From Bacteroidaceae bacterium (lineage in GTDB: Bacteria > Bacteroidota > Bacteroidia > Bacteroidales > Bacteroidaceae): a stretch of DNA of 49,844 nt. Position 1 is the first letter of the stretch; each line of letters starts with the position of its first letter. Below are positions 24,689-33,259 of this stretch, in pieces. The translations under genes were made by a program, and so were the position numbers. The stretch covers positions 1 to 49,844 of the forward strand of contig BLLV01000282.1 in the NCBI GenBank assembly GCA_011959205.1, given 5' to 3'. The notes below the pieces were generated by a model. It saw only the letters and a list, made by a program, of their open reading frames with translations, was not told the DNA's origin and did no database searches.

Positions 24689-25882
24689 TTAATGGGAAGA
24701 AAAAGACAACACATCCAATCCTGAAGGGCTTTGGAATGCTCTCAATCCAAATTCGGGAAGAACGGCCAACAAATGGTCAAAAACCTCGGCTTGCAAACGT
24801 TCGTATGAAATCCAATCTTTATTAGCTGAGAAGAAATAGAGTTCTATGGGTAATCCTTGCGGCGTAGGTTGTAATTGGCGTACCATCAAAATCAATTCTG
24901 TATTCACCCGAGGATTATGGCACAAATAATATTCCAGATAGTGACGGAACACATAAAGATTCACTTCCTCTTTTCCCGTTCTTTCAAAGCCTGACATCCA
25001 CGTTTGTTTTCCAAATTTCTTCATCTCCTCTGGTGTACAAAAACGGACTGTATTCATATCTATATTAATAGAACGCTTTATTCTACGTCCACCACTTTCC
25101 CACATACCACGCCAGTTCTGAAACGAATCACTGACCAATGCGTATGGTGGAACCGTAGTGATGGTATTATCCCAATTACGTACTTTTACGGTAGTAAGAG
25201 TTACCTCTATTACCGTACCGTCCGCTCCATATTTGGGCATAGTAATCCAATCTCCCGGACGAAGCATATCATTGGCAGAAAGCTGAACTCCGGCAACCAG
25301 TCCCATAATCGTATCTTTAAAAACCAACATCAAGATAGCTGCAGAAGCACCCAATCCGGTAAGAATATTCACAGGATCTTTATCTATCAAAGTACTGACC
25401 ATTATAATCACCCCTACACAAATCACAATCAACTTTATCATCTGATATACCCCTTTCAGAGGATGATTCTTTAATTTCTCATGTTCGCTTGAAATAGTAT
25501 AGAGAGAAGTTAGAAAAGAACAAAGTAACTTCATGGCCACAGCCGTGATGTAGACCCAGCATAGCTTCAGTATGAAGGTTAAGGTTACAGGTTCATGCGG
25601 AAAAGCAAAAGGTAGTAATGCATATAATATAATAGGTGGAATAAGATGGCACATATTATCCAATACAGCATCATTGAATAAATAATCATCCCAAGTAGCC
25701 TGTGTCCTTGCCGTCAGTTTCTTGATAGCAGGAACTACTATTTTTCTACAAAAATAATCTGCCAAAAAAGCAATAACCAAAATCCCTGCTATAATAACAA
25801 TACGCTGAGTGATGTCCAGACTTTCCTGATACACCCCCATTTGTTGCAATAAGTTAGTAAGATCGTTGTTTATCGTATCCAT
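24689..25882 (-). CDS. MscS-family mechanosensitive ion channel (YbdG-like)
   Basis: The 397-residue inner-membrane protein has about four or five helices (such as IVIIAGILVIAFLADYFCRK and LIVICVGVIIMVSTLI). The pore-lining segment is ILTGLGASAAILMLVFKDTI. The MscS beta-domain follows, with DMLRPGDWITMPKYGADGTV and VRNWDNTITTVPPYALVSDS. These channels open on membrane tension during hypo-osmotic shock. The length and the periphery match the larger YbdG subgroup instead of the 286-residue MscS. It starts 30 bp after the secreted protein gene upstream on the same strand, so the two form an operon. Confidence 0.92.
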   Translation of the reverse strand: MDTINNDLTNLLQQMGVYQESLDITQRIVIIAGILVIAFLADYFCRKIVVPAIKKLTARTQATWDDYLFNDAVLDNMCHLIPPIILYALLPFAFPHEPVTLTFILKLCWVYITAVAMKLLCSFLTSLYTISSEHEKLKNHPLKGVYQMIKLIVICVGVIIMVSTLIDKDPVNILTGLGASAAILMLVFKDTIMGLVAGVQLSANDMLRPGDWITMPKYGADGTVIEVTLTTVKVRNWDNTITTVPPYALVSDSFQNWRGMWESGGRRIKRSINIDMNTVRFCTPEEMKKFGKQTWMSGFERTGKEEVNLYVFRHYLEYYLCHNPRVNTELILMVRQLQPTPQGLPIELYFFSANKDWISYERLQAEVFDHLLAVLPEFGLRAFQSPSGLDVLSFSSH

Positions 25883-25912
25883 ATTCCATGCGTTTGTCGC
25901 AACAAAGAAAAG

Positions 25913-26455
25913 TTATTTACCGAACATATTATTTATTAATGACATAGAACCGGCCAGCATACTTCCCAAGACATCCTGATTGAATGCTATGGAATAGTTT
26001 CCGGGAGATAACTGTATATCCATTTGTACGATATCGTTTTTGCCGATTTTCTTCAATTCTTTAGCCTTTATATTATAATAGGCAAAACGGCGGAAACTTT
26101 GATACACATCACTCATCTCCACATCTACATGCTGCAATACGGAAGTGCCGCCTGCTACCGTAGGCAGCTCTAATGTCTTTCCATTATCCAACGTCAGGAC
26201 ACACTTACTGTCATTAGGAATTTCCACCTCATGCCCCGACCCGATAGTAACAGCCAGCGAATAACGTATGGTACTTTTATACTGAAATCCAGCGAGTGCC
26301 ACATATACGTCCATATTATTGGAAACACCCAGATTCATACCCTCGCATACCACTGTACGCACGCCGGTCTGGTTGGTTTCATCATAAATTACCTTTTGCG
26401 CCATAGCTCCTATGCCCAGAAGCAAAAAGGCGAATAAAAACAACACTTTCTTCAT
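25913..26455 (-). CDS. Secreted protein of unknown function
   Basis: The 180-residue protein has a clear signal peptide (about 1-19, MKKVLFLFAFLLLGIGAMAQ). The mature part is predicted mostly beta in its first two thirds (for example TIRYSLAVTIGSGHEVEIPN) and ends in a glycine/serine/methionine-rich helix (VLGSMLAGSMSLINNMFGK). There is no lipobox and no cysteine pair forming a known motif. I do not recognise the family. It is co-directional with and 30 bp upstream of the MscS gene, which hints at an envelope role, but that is only positional inference. Confidence 0.8.
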   Translation of the reverse strand: MKKVLFLFAFLLLGIGAMAQKVIYDETNQTGVRTVVCEGMNLGVSNNMDVYVALAGFQYKSTIRYSLAVTIGSGHEVEIPNDSKCVLTLDNGKTLELPTVAGGTSVLQHVDVEMSDVYQSFRRFAYYNIKAKELKKIGKNDIVQMDIQLSPGNYSIAFNQDVLGSMLAGSMSLINNMFGK

Positions 26456-26591
26456 AATTCCTTTTTTATTTATTTAAAATCATAACAAACAAAATACTAT
26501 AAGTATCCACTAATTGTGCCGAAAGTTACAAAAAAACAGCAAAATCATTGCGCAAACAGCATAATTTTGTGCATATTTTCTCCTCATATCC

Positions 26592-26622
26592 TTTTGTTGC
26601 TCAAATTGTTTAAGTAAATTTG
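26592..26622 (+). promoter_or_regulatory. Bacteroides-type promoter for etfBA-acd
   Basis: A -33-like TTTTG (26592-26596) is followed after 18 bp by -7 TAAATTTG (26615-26622). The etfB start codon lies 38 bp further on. Spacing is one base short of the usual 19-21. Confidence 0.6.
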
Positions 26623-26660
26623 CCACCGGAATATTACTAATACCAAATATATTAAAGTAT

Positions 26661-27554
26661 ATGAGTTTAAAAATTGTAGTACTGGCAAAACAAGTTCCCG
26701 ACACACGCAATGTGGGGAAAGATGCCATGAACGCTGACGGTACTATCAACCGTGCGGCACTTCCGGCCATCTTCAATCCGGAAGACCTGAACGCCTTGGA
26801 ACAGGCACTCAGACTGAAAGACACACATCCCGGCTCTACGGTAACCATCCTGACTATGGGCCCCGGACGCGCTGCCGAAATTATCCGTGAAGGTTTATAC
26901 AGAGGAGCAGACAATGGATATTTATTGACCGACCGTGCTTTTGCCGGCGCTGACACGTTGGCCACTTCATACGCCATCGCTACGGCTATCCGCAAAATAG
27001 GCGAATGTGACCTGATTATCGGTGGACGCCAAGCTATCGACGGCGATACCGCACAGGTAGGCCCGCAGGTAGCAGAAAAGCTGGGATTAAGCCAGATTAC
27101 TTACACCGAAGAAATTCTAAACGTGGACGAAACTGCCCGCCGCATCACTGTAAAACGCCACATTGACGGAGGGGTAGAAACTGTGGAAGGTCCTCTGCCC
27201 ATTGTACTGACGGTAAACGGAAGTGCAGCTCCCTGCCGTCCGCGTAATGCCAAATTGTTACAGAAATACAAACGCGCCCTCGGCGCACAGGAAAAAGCAG
27301 CCATCACCAAAGAAGGCGCTGCACTTCCCTATGCTGAATTATATGAAAAATTCCCTTACCTGAATATCACTGAATGGAGTGTGGCCGATGTAGAAGGAGA
27401 CACCAAGCAGTGCGGCCTGTCGGGCTCTCCCACCAAAGTGAAGAAGATTGAAAACATCGTCTTCCAGGCAAAAGAAAGCAAGACCATGACAGGAAGCGAC
27501 CAGGATGTGGAAGGATTGATTGTCGAACTGTTAGCTAACCATACAATAGGATAA
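26661..27554 (+). CDS. etfB: Electron transfer flavoprotein beta subunit
   Basis: The 297-residue cytosolic protein begins MSLKIVVLAKQVPDTRNVG, the standard EtfB start. It carries the nucleotide-binding motif around IGGRQAIDGDTAQVGPQVAE and the family-typical LPIVLTVNGSAAPCRPRNAK. With EtfA it carries electrons (FAD, second flavin or AMP) from an acyl-CoA dehydrogenase. It is about 30 residues longer than the classical EtfB. etfA follows after 5 bp and the dehydrogenase overlaps etfA, so the three are one operon and likely one complex. Confidence 0.94.
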   Translation: MSLKIVVLAKQVPDTRNVGKDAMNADGTINRAALPAIFNPEDLNALEQALRLKDTHPGSTVTILTMGPGRAAEIIREGLYRGADNGYLLTDRAFAGADTLATSYAIATAIRKIGECDLIIGGRQAIDGDTAQVGPQVAEKLGLSQITYTEEILNVDETARRITVKRHIDGGVETVEGPLPIVLTVNGSAAPCRPRNAKLLQKYKRALGAQEKAAITKEGAALPYAELYEKFPYLNITEWSVADVEGDTKQCGLSGSPTKVKKIENIVFQAKESKTMTGSDQDVEGLIVELLANHTIG

Positions 27555-27559
27555 CGATT

Positions 27560-28579
27560 ATGAATAATGTATTTGTATATTGCGAGATTGAAGGCACAAC
27601 GGTTGCCGATGTGAGTCTCGAACTTTTAACCAAAGGTCGTAAATTAGCTAATCAGTTAGGCTGCCAGCTTGAAGCAATCGCTGCCGGAACCGGCCTTACA
27701 GGTATTGAAAAACAAGTATTGCCCTACGGAGTAGACAAATTGCACGTATTCGACGCTCCGGGCCTGTTCCCCTATACTTCACTGCCCCACACTTCTATTT
27801 TGGTGAATCTGTTTAAAGAGGAAAAACCGCAAATCTGCCTGATGGGTGCTACCGTTATCGGCCGCGATCTGGGGCCGCGTGTATCTTCCGCTTTGACCAG
27901 CGGACTGACTGCCGACTGTACCCAGTTGGAAATCGGTGCTCACGAAGACAAAAAGAACGGTATCACTTATGAAAACCTATTGTATCAGATTCGTCCCGCC
28001 TTCGGTGGTAACATCGTTGCAACCATCGTCAACCCCGAACACCGTCCGCAGATGGCAACCGTCCGCGAGGGTGTGATGAAGAAAGAGATTCTGGACGAAA
28101 ACTACAAGGGTGAAGTGGTGAACCACGACGTAGCCAAGTTTGTTCCTGAAACGGACTATGTGGTGAAAGTCATCGACCGCCATGTAGAAAAAGCAAAACA
28201 CAACCTGAAAGGCGCACCTATCGTGATTGCCGGAGGCTATGGCATGGGTTCTAAAGAAGGTTTCGACAAGCTGTTTGAACTAGCCAAAGAACTTCACGCC
28301 GAAGTGGGCGCGAGCCGTGCGGCTGTTGACGCCGGTTATGCCGACCATGACCGCCAGATTGGTCAGACGGGTGTAACCGTCCGTCCCAAACTGTATATCG
28401 CTTGCGGTATCTCCGGACAAATCCAGCACATCGCAGGTATGCAGGATGCAGGTATTATCATCTCTGTAAACAGTGACCCGAACGCTCCGATCAACACCAT
28501 TGCCGACTATGTGATTAACGGCACTGTGGAAGAAGTCGTTCCGAAATTGATTAAGTATTATAAAAAGAACAGTAAGTAA
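27560..28579 (+). CDS. etfA: Electron transfer flavoprotein alpha subunit
   Basis: The protein has 339 residues. The N-terminal EtfA/B-like domain includes MGATVIGRDLGPRVSSALTS. The C-terminal FAD domain has VIAGGYGMGSKEGFDKLFEL, the GASRAAVDAGYADHDRQIGQTG segment in two parts, the signature PKLYIACGISGQIQHIAGM and ISVNSDPNAPI. It binds FAD and pairs with EtfB. Its TAA overlaps the ATG of the dehydrogenase by one base (at 28579), which implies translational coupling. Confidence 0.96.
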   Translation: MNNVFVYCEIEGTTVADVSLELLTKGRKLANQLGCQLEAIAAGTGLTGIEKQVLPYGVDKLHVFDAPGLFPYTSLPHTSILVNLFKEEKPQICLMGATVIGRDLGPRVSSALTSGLTADCTQLEIGAHEDKKNGITYENLLYQIRPAFGGNIVATIVNPEHRPQMATVREGVMKKEILDENYKGEVVNHDVAKFVPETDYVVKVIDRHVEKAKHNLKGAPIVIAGGYGMGSKEGFDKLFELAKELHAEVGASRAAVDAGYADHDRQIGQTGVTVRPKLYIACGISGQIQHIAGMQDAGIIISVNSDPNAPINTIADYVINGTVEEVVPKLIKYYKKNSK

Positions 28580-30285
28580 TGGCAAACTTTTATACCGATA
28601 TACCGGAACTCAAGTATCACTTGAACAATCCGATGATGGAGCGCATCTGCCAGTTGAAAGAGCGCGACTATAGAGACAAAGACGAGTTCGACTATGCACC
28701 GCAGGATTATGCCGATGCTATGGACTCTTACGATAAAATTCTGGAAATCACCGGTGAAATTACGGGTGAAATCATCGCTCCCAATGCCGAAGGCGTGGAC
28801 GAAGAAGGTCCTCACTGCGGAAACGGACGTGTGGAATATGCTTCAGGAACCAAACAAAACCTGGATGCAATGGTAAAAGCCGGACTGAACGGCATGACCA
28901 TGCCCCGTCGTTTCGGTGGCTTGAACTTCCCCATCACTCCGTACACCATGTGTGCAGAAATTGTTGCCGCTGCCGATGCGGGATTCGGAAACATCTGGTC
29001 TTTACAGGACTGTATCGAAACGCTGTATGAATTCGGAAACGAAGACCAGCACAGCCGTTTCATTCCCCGTATTTGTGCCGGAGAAACCATGTCTATGGAC
29101 TTGACCGAACCCGATGCCGGTTCCGACCTTCAGTCAGTGATGCTGAAAGCTACTTTCGATGAAGCCAACAACTGCTGGCGTCTGAACGGTGTGAAACGTT
29201 TCATCACTAACGGTGACGCTCATCTTCACCTGGTATTGGCACGTAGCGAAGAAGGAACCAAAGACGGACGTGGCTTGTCTATGTTCATCTATGACAAAAA
29301 CGAAGGAGGTGTGGATGTGCGCCGTATCGAGAACAAACTGGGTATCCACGGCTCTCCTACCTGCGAACTGGTTTACAAGAACGCGAAAGCCGAACTTTGC
29401 GGTGACCGTAAGCTTGGTTTGATAAAATACGTTATGGCATTGATGAACGGCGCGCGTCTGGGTATCGCTGCCCAGTCAGTAGGTTTGTCACAAGCTGCTT
29501 ACAACGAAGGAGTGGCATACGCCAAAGAACGTAAACAGTTCGGAAAAGCCATCATCGATTTCCCGGCAGTATATGACATGCTGGCTATCATGAAAGCCAA
29601 ACTGGATGCAGGCCGTGCACTGCTTTACCAAACTTCACGTTATGTGGATATTTACAAAGCATTGGACGATATTGCCCGCGAACGCAAACTGACTCCTGAA
29701 GAACGTCAGGAACAGAAGACATACGCCAAATTGGCTGACAGTTTCACTCCGTTATCTAAAGGTATGAACTCTGAATATGCCAACCAGAATGCATACGATT
29801 GTATCCAGATTCACGGTGGTTCAGGTTTCATGATGGAATATGCTTGCCAGCGCATCTATCGCGATGCACGCATCACCAGCATTTACGAAGGTACCACCCA
29901 GCTACAAACCGTAGCCGCTATCCGTTATGTAACCAACGGTTCTTATATCGCAACCTTGCGCAATTACGAAGCTATTCCTTGCAGTGAAGAAATGCAACCG
30001 CTGATGGACCGTGTGAAAGAAATGGCCAACAAATTTGACGCATGCACTAATGCTGTAAAAGAGGCTCAGAATCAAGAGTTGCTTGATTTCGTAGCACGCC
30101 GTCTTTATGAAATGGCTGCCGTATGTATCATGTCACATCTTCTTATCCAAGATGCGACAAAAGCACCTGAATTGTTCGCCAAGTCGGCTCACGTATATGT
30201 AAACTATGCAGAAGCTGAAATAGAAAAGCATTTCAATTTCATCCGCAAATTTAAAGCTGATGATTTAGCTGACTATCGTTTGTAA
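28579..30285 (+). CDS. Acyl-CoA dehydrogenase, long (568-residue) type
   Basis: A flavoprotein that oxidises acyl-CoA to enoyl-CoA, or runs in reverse, with electrons exchanged with the EtfAB encoded just upstream. The N-terminal helical domain is followed by the beta domain (MDLTEPDAGSDLQSVMLK, residues 173-190) and the C-terminal helical domain, where IYEGTTQLQT places the catalytic base at Glu437. KQFGKAIIDFPAVYDMLA and CIQIHGGSGFMMEYACQRIY are family hallmarks. About 120 residues follow the normal end, as in long ACAD types. Preferred chain length cannot be told. No thiolase, crotonase or hydroxyacyl-CoA dehydrogenase is nearby. Confidence 0.94.
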   Translation: MANFYTDIPELKYHLNNPMMERICQLKERDYRDKDEFDYAPQDYADAMDSYDKILEITGEITGEIIAPNAEGVDEEGPHCGNGRVEYASGTKQNLDAMVKAGLNGMTMPRRFGGLNFPITPYTMCAEIVAAADAGFGNIWSLQDCIETLYEFGNEDQHSRFIPRICAGETMSMDLTEPDAGSDLQSVMLKATFDEANNCWRLNGVKRFITNGDAHLHLVLARSEEGTKDGRGLSMFIYDKNEGGVDVRRIENKLGIHGSPTCELVYKNAKAELCGDRKLGLIKYVMALMNGARLGIAAQSVGLSQAAYNEGVAYAKERKQFGKAIIDFPAVYDMLAIMKAKLDAGRALLYQTSRYVDIYKALDDIARERKLTPEERQEQKTYAKLADSFTPLSKGMNSEYANQNAYDCIQIHGGSGFMMEYACQRIYRDARITSIYEGTTQLQTVAAIRYVTNGSYIATLRNYEAIPCSEEMQPLMDRVKEMANKFDACTNAVKEAQNQELLDFVARRLYEMAAVCIMSHLLIQDATKAPELFAKSAHVYVNYAEAEIEKHFNFIRKFKADDLADYRL

Positions 30286-30300
30286 ACTCCATTCTATAAA

Positions 30301-30363
30301 GAGGGTGTGTCAAAACTCATTTTTTGAAGATATGAACTTATAATTTGATATTTGAGCACCCTC
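30301..30363. repeat. Imperfect inverted repeat of the GAGGGTGxGTCAAA type
   Basis: GAGGGTGTGTCAAA (30301-30314) pairs with TTTGAGCACCCTC (30351-30363) with one bulge. It begins 15 bp after the acyl-CoA dehydrogenase stop codon. Its left arm matches the hairpin at 16351, suggesting a dispersed family of intergenic hairpins. Confidence 0.6.
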
Positions 30364-30372
30364 AAAAGGCTA

Positions 30373-30419
30373 AAAAGGGTCGTATCATTACTCAATACAA
30401 AGCTTGATACGACCCTTTT
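30373..30419. terminator. Bidirectional terminator between acyl-CoA dehydrogenase and thioesterase genes
   Basis: AAAAGGGTCGTATCA (30373-30387) and its exact complement TGATACGACCCTTTT (30405-30419) form a 15-bp stem with a 17-base loop, with T or A runs at both feet. It lies between convergent genes and should stop transcripts from both sides. Confidence 0.85.
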
Positions 30420-30431
30420 ATCTATGATGAA

Positions 30432-30842
30432 TTATTCTAATGCATCTACCGGCAAATCAGACTCTTTACGATATCCCGATGAAGTAAATACAGCTATCAG
30501 TTCCCCCTGTTCGTCTGCTATCTTTACTTCGACAAAGGGAATACGGTGATGATTAAACACCTCAACAGCCTCAGCATACACGTAACCCAACTTAGCGGAA
30601 CGGAGAAAAGTAATATTGGCATTCACAGAAAGTGTCAGTCTCTTACGGCTGTTCGCCACAGCGGCAAAAGCCAGATCGGCCAATGTAAACAAGGCACCGC
30701 CTTGACATACTCCTCCCCCATTCAGGTGCCGTTCGGTCACCTCCATACGCGCACGGGCATAGCCCGGCTTTATCTCAAGGAGTTCCACTCCCACACAAGC
30801 AGCAAAACGATCCGTTTTCAAAAAATCCTTTAATGTTGCCAT
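30432..30842 (-). CDS. PaaI-family hotdog acyl-CoA thioesterase
   Basis: The 136-residue single hotdog domain carries the PaaI signature RHLNGGGVCQGGALFTLADL (about residues 37-57), with the Asn-Gly and the acidic D that activate water. It probably hydrolyses an acyl- or aryl-CoA in the cytosol; the physiological substrate is unknown. It starts 27 bp after the Smr-domain gene on the same strand and likely shares its transcript. Being next to the acyl-CoA dehydrogenase operon is suggestive, but transcription is convergent with a terminator between. Confidence 0.88.
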   Translation of the reverse strand: MATLKDFLKTDRFAACVGVELLEIKPGYARARMEVTERHLNGGGVCQGGALFTLADLAFAAVANSRKRLTLSVNANITFLRSAKLGYVYAEAVEVFNHHRIPFVEVKIADEQGELIAVFTSSGYRKESDLPVDALE

Positions 30843-30869
30843 ATCACTCTCTGTATGAATGGGAAAGTC

Positions 30870-31901
30870 TTAATGAACAATCACCATGGTAGCCCCGAAA
30901 CCATATTCACGGAACGAAGCATCCTGACTTTCATAGTTTTTATATTTATATTTCAACTCCTGCAAGATAGATTTGCGTAACACACCATCCCCCTTACCAT
31001 GAATAAAGACAATTTTCTGCCCCTTCTTGTTCTTATATTCTTCCAACGTTTTACGAAAAACATCCAATTGGTAATCCAATATCTCGCTGTTGCTCATGCC
31101 GGCAGTCGTATCCAGCAACTCGTGGGCATGAAGATCTATTTCCAACAGATCATTCTTTATCACTTTCGTCCGAGAAGGCTTTGAGACGCGCGATTCCGGT
31201 TCACGCTTCTGCAACAATGCATCCTTTATATCCTCTGCCGACACAAACACCTGTTTCACCGGAACATCATCCTTCACTATATCATAAATAAGCGATGGCT
31301 CCTCGAAGAAAATACTCTCACGGAAAGTATGCAGTTTATAAAACTTCACGGTATCTATGCGCAATTCCACAGACACGGCAGGCTTGAACAAAAAGCTCTT
31401 GTTATCCTTAAAAGCGATGCACTGCACAGCCACCCGTTCCAATTCATTCAAGACGCTTTTCTCGAACTCCTCGATATAAAATTTCGTATTCGGTTCCACC
31501 GTGCCATGGCTACGTACCCGCCAGTTACTTCCTTCGGCGGTAAGATAAATAAAGTACAAGGTGAAATTGCTGTCATTGATAAGATAAGCATCAAAGGCTG
31601 TCGCGGAAATGGCCTTGAGATCCTGCGGCACAAAAGCCAGCATCACATTCAGTATATCCCCTCCCTTCCGCTCGGCCGGGCGATAAGTGACAGGACGTTC
31701 TTCCTCCTGCTTAGGAGCCGGGGCCGCAGGTTTACGCTTCATGTTATAATCATCCGTGTCTACCACCACGCACTCTTTGACGAGCATCGGAATATCAAAA
31801 CCATCGGCATCTTGAACCAAAACTTTGTCTTTTCCCTGAAATCCAGTCACAATGCCGCCCCCTACTTCACTAAGGAAACGGACTTTATCTCCTATTTTCA
31901 T
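30870..31901 (-). CDS. DUF2027 and Smr domain protein (MutS2-like)
   Basis: The 343-residue protein has a short beta-rich N-terminus ([20 protein letters not shown], 2-21), a Pro/Lys/Glu linker (55-78), a DUF2027-type beta domain (about 80-230) and a C-terminal Smr domain. Smr motifs are [10 protein letters not shown] (254-263) and [14 protein letters not shown] (299-312), with the terminal TMVIVH. Smr domains nick or bind DNA or RNA. The LDxH and HGxG elements are present, so nuclease activity is possible. The exact role of this Bacteroidetes architecture is not known to me. Confidence 0.88.
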   Translation of the reverse strand: MKIGDKVRFLSEVGGGIVTGFQGKDKVLVQDADGFDIPMLVKECVVVDTDDYNMKRKPAAPAPKQEEERPVTYRPAERKGGDILNVMLAFVPQDLKAISATAFDAYLINDSNFTLYFIYLTAEGSNWRVRSHGTVEPNTKFYIEEFEKSVLNELERVAVQCIAFKDNKSFLFKPAVSVELRIDTVKFYKLHTFRESIFFEEPSLIYDIVKDDVPVKQVFVSAEDIKDALLQKREPESRVSKPSRTKVIKNDLLEIDLHAHELLDTTAGMSNSEILDYQLDVFRKTLEEYKNKKGQKIVFIHGKGDGVLRKSILQELKYKYKNYESQDASFREYGFGATMVIVH

Positions 31902-31934
31902 AATATATTCTTTTTTAGTTAGCGCAAATATCGG

Positions 31935-31942
31935 TACTTTTG
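31935..31942 (+). promoter_or_regulatory. -7 promoter element for queA
   Basis: TACTTTTG fits TAnnTTTG, 23 bp before the queA start codon. The Smr gene diverges from the same 64-bp gap. Confidence 0.5.
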
Positions 31943-31965
31943 CGCAGAAAAAGAAATAGATTCAG

Positions 31966-33183
31966 ATGGAAGATACCAAACATATCAAAATAAGTGAGTT
32001 CAACTATCCGCTACCCGATGAACGGATTGCCAAATTCCCCCTCGCCACACGCGACCAGTCCAAACTGTTAGTCTACCGCCACGGCGAAGTGAGCGAAGAC
32101 CTCTTTACTTCGTTGCCACACTACTTGGAATCCGGAGAACTGATGATATTCAATAATACCAAAGTGATTCAAGCCCGTCTGCATTTCCGCAAGGAAACTG
32201 GAGCATTGATAGAGGTATTCTGCCTGGAGCCCGTCCAGCCCAATGACTATGTGTTAAACTTCCAGCAAACACGCCAATGCAGCTGGTTATGCATGATAGG
32301 CAATCTGAAAAAATGGAAAGAAGGCACGTTGAGCCGCGTGGTGGAGGTAAAAGGAAAACAAATAGTCTTGTCCGCCACCCGTAGAGAGTGCAGAGGAACC
32401 AGCCATTGGATTGATTTCTCATGGGATGATGAGACAATCACCTTCGCCGACCTGTTGGAAGCGGTAGGCGAACTGCCCATTCCCCCCTATCTGAACCGTG
32501 AAACGCAGGAAAGTGACAAGGAGACTTATCAGACGGTTTACTCCAAGATAAAAGGTTCCGTTGCCGCTCCCACCGCAGGGCTTCATTTTACGGAGAGAGT
32601 ACTGGCAGCACTGGACGAACGGGGAATTGACCGTGAGGAACTGACTCTGCATGTAGGGGCAGGCACTTTCAAGCCCGTAAAAAGTGAAGAGATAGAGGGA
32701 CATGAGATGCATACGGAATACATCTCTGTAAGCAAGCATACCATTGAGAAATTAATAGCCCACGAAGGGAAATCCATTGCAGTAGGAACCACTTCGGTAC
32801 GTACCTTGGAAAGCCTTTATTATATCGGTACCCTTATCTACCACAACCCCGATGCCACCCAGGACGAGTTGCACGTACAGCAATGGATGCCCTACGAAGA
32901 TAAGAATGAACTGACTCCGGTGGAAGCCTTGCAACAGATTCTGGATTATCTGAACCGCCACGAAATGGAGGCATTGCATAGCAGTACCCAAATTATCATT
33001 GCGCCGGGCTATACATACAAGATAGTCAAGAAGATGGTCACCAATTTCCATCAGCCGCAAAGCACCTTGCTGTTATTGGTTTCCGCTTTTGTAAAAGGAA
33101 ATTGGCGGAAGATTTATGATTATGCACTGGATCATGATTTCAGGTTCCTGAGCTATGGGGACAGCTCGTTGCTGATACCGTAA
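31966..33183 (+). CDS. queA: S-adenosylmethionine:tRNA ribosyltransferase-isomerase
   Basis: Transfers and isomerises the ribosyl part of SAM onto preQ1 at the tRNA wobble position to give epoxyqueuosine. The 405-residue protein has the QueA N-terminus (SEFNYPLPDERIAKFPLATR, with DQSKLLV next), FNNTKVIQARLHF, and the hallmark KGSVAAPTAGLHFTERVL. C-terminal motifs are HVGAGTFKPV, AVGTTSVRTLES and ITNFH-like (here VTNFHQPQSTLLLLVSAFV). It is longer than the roughly 350-residue E. coli enzyme by an insertion in the middle (around KGTLSRVVEVKGKQ). Some Bacteroides carry paralogues of this gene, so strict function should be tested. Confidence 0.9.
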   Translation: MEDTKHIKISEFNYPLPDERIAKFPLATRDQSKLLVYRHGEVSEDLFTSLPHYLESGELMIFNNTKVIQARLHFRKETGALIEVFCLEPVQPNDYVLNFQQTRQCSWLCMIGNLKKWKEGTLSRVVEVKGKQIVLSATRRECRGTSHWIDFSWDDETITFADLLEAVGELPIPPYLNRETQESDKETYQTVYSKIKGSVAAPTAGLHFTERVLAALDERGIDREELTLHVGAGTFKPVKSEEIEGHEMHTEYISVSKHTIEKLIAHEGKSIAVGTTSVRTLESLYYIGTLIYHNPDATQDELHVQQWMPYEDKNELTPVEALQQILDYLNRHEMEALHSSTQIIIAPGYTYKIVKKMVTNFHQPQSTLLLLVSAFVKGNWRKIYDYALDHDFRFLSYGDSSLLIP

Positions 33184-33194
33184 AGTTTGAAAAA

Positions 33195-33228
33195 AGAGGA
33201 GACGTCCACTAAAATGGACACCTCCTCT
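33195..33228. terminator. Hairpin between queA and the convergent susD (PUL 2)
   Basis: AGAGGAGACGTCCA (33195-33208) pairs with TGGACACCTCCTCT (33215-33228) with a one-base mismatch. On the minus strand it is followed by TTTTTT (complement of the A-run at 33190-33195), so it mainly terminates the susCD transcript. Confidence 0.75.
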
Positions 33229-33259
33229 AAAATATATAAGACTAAACAGCTACAATCGG

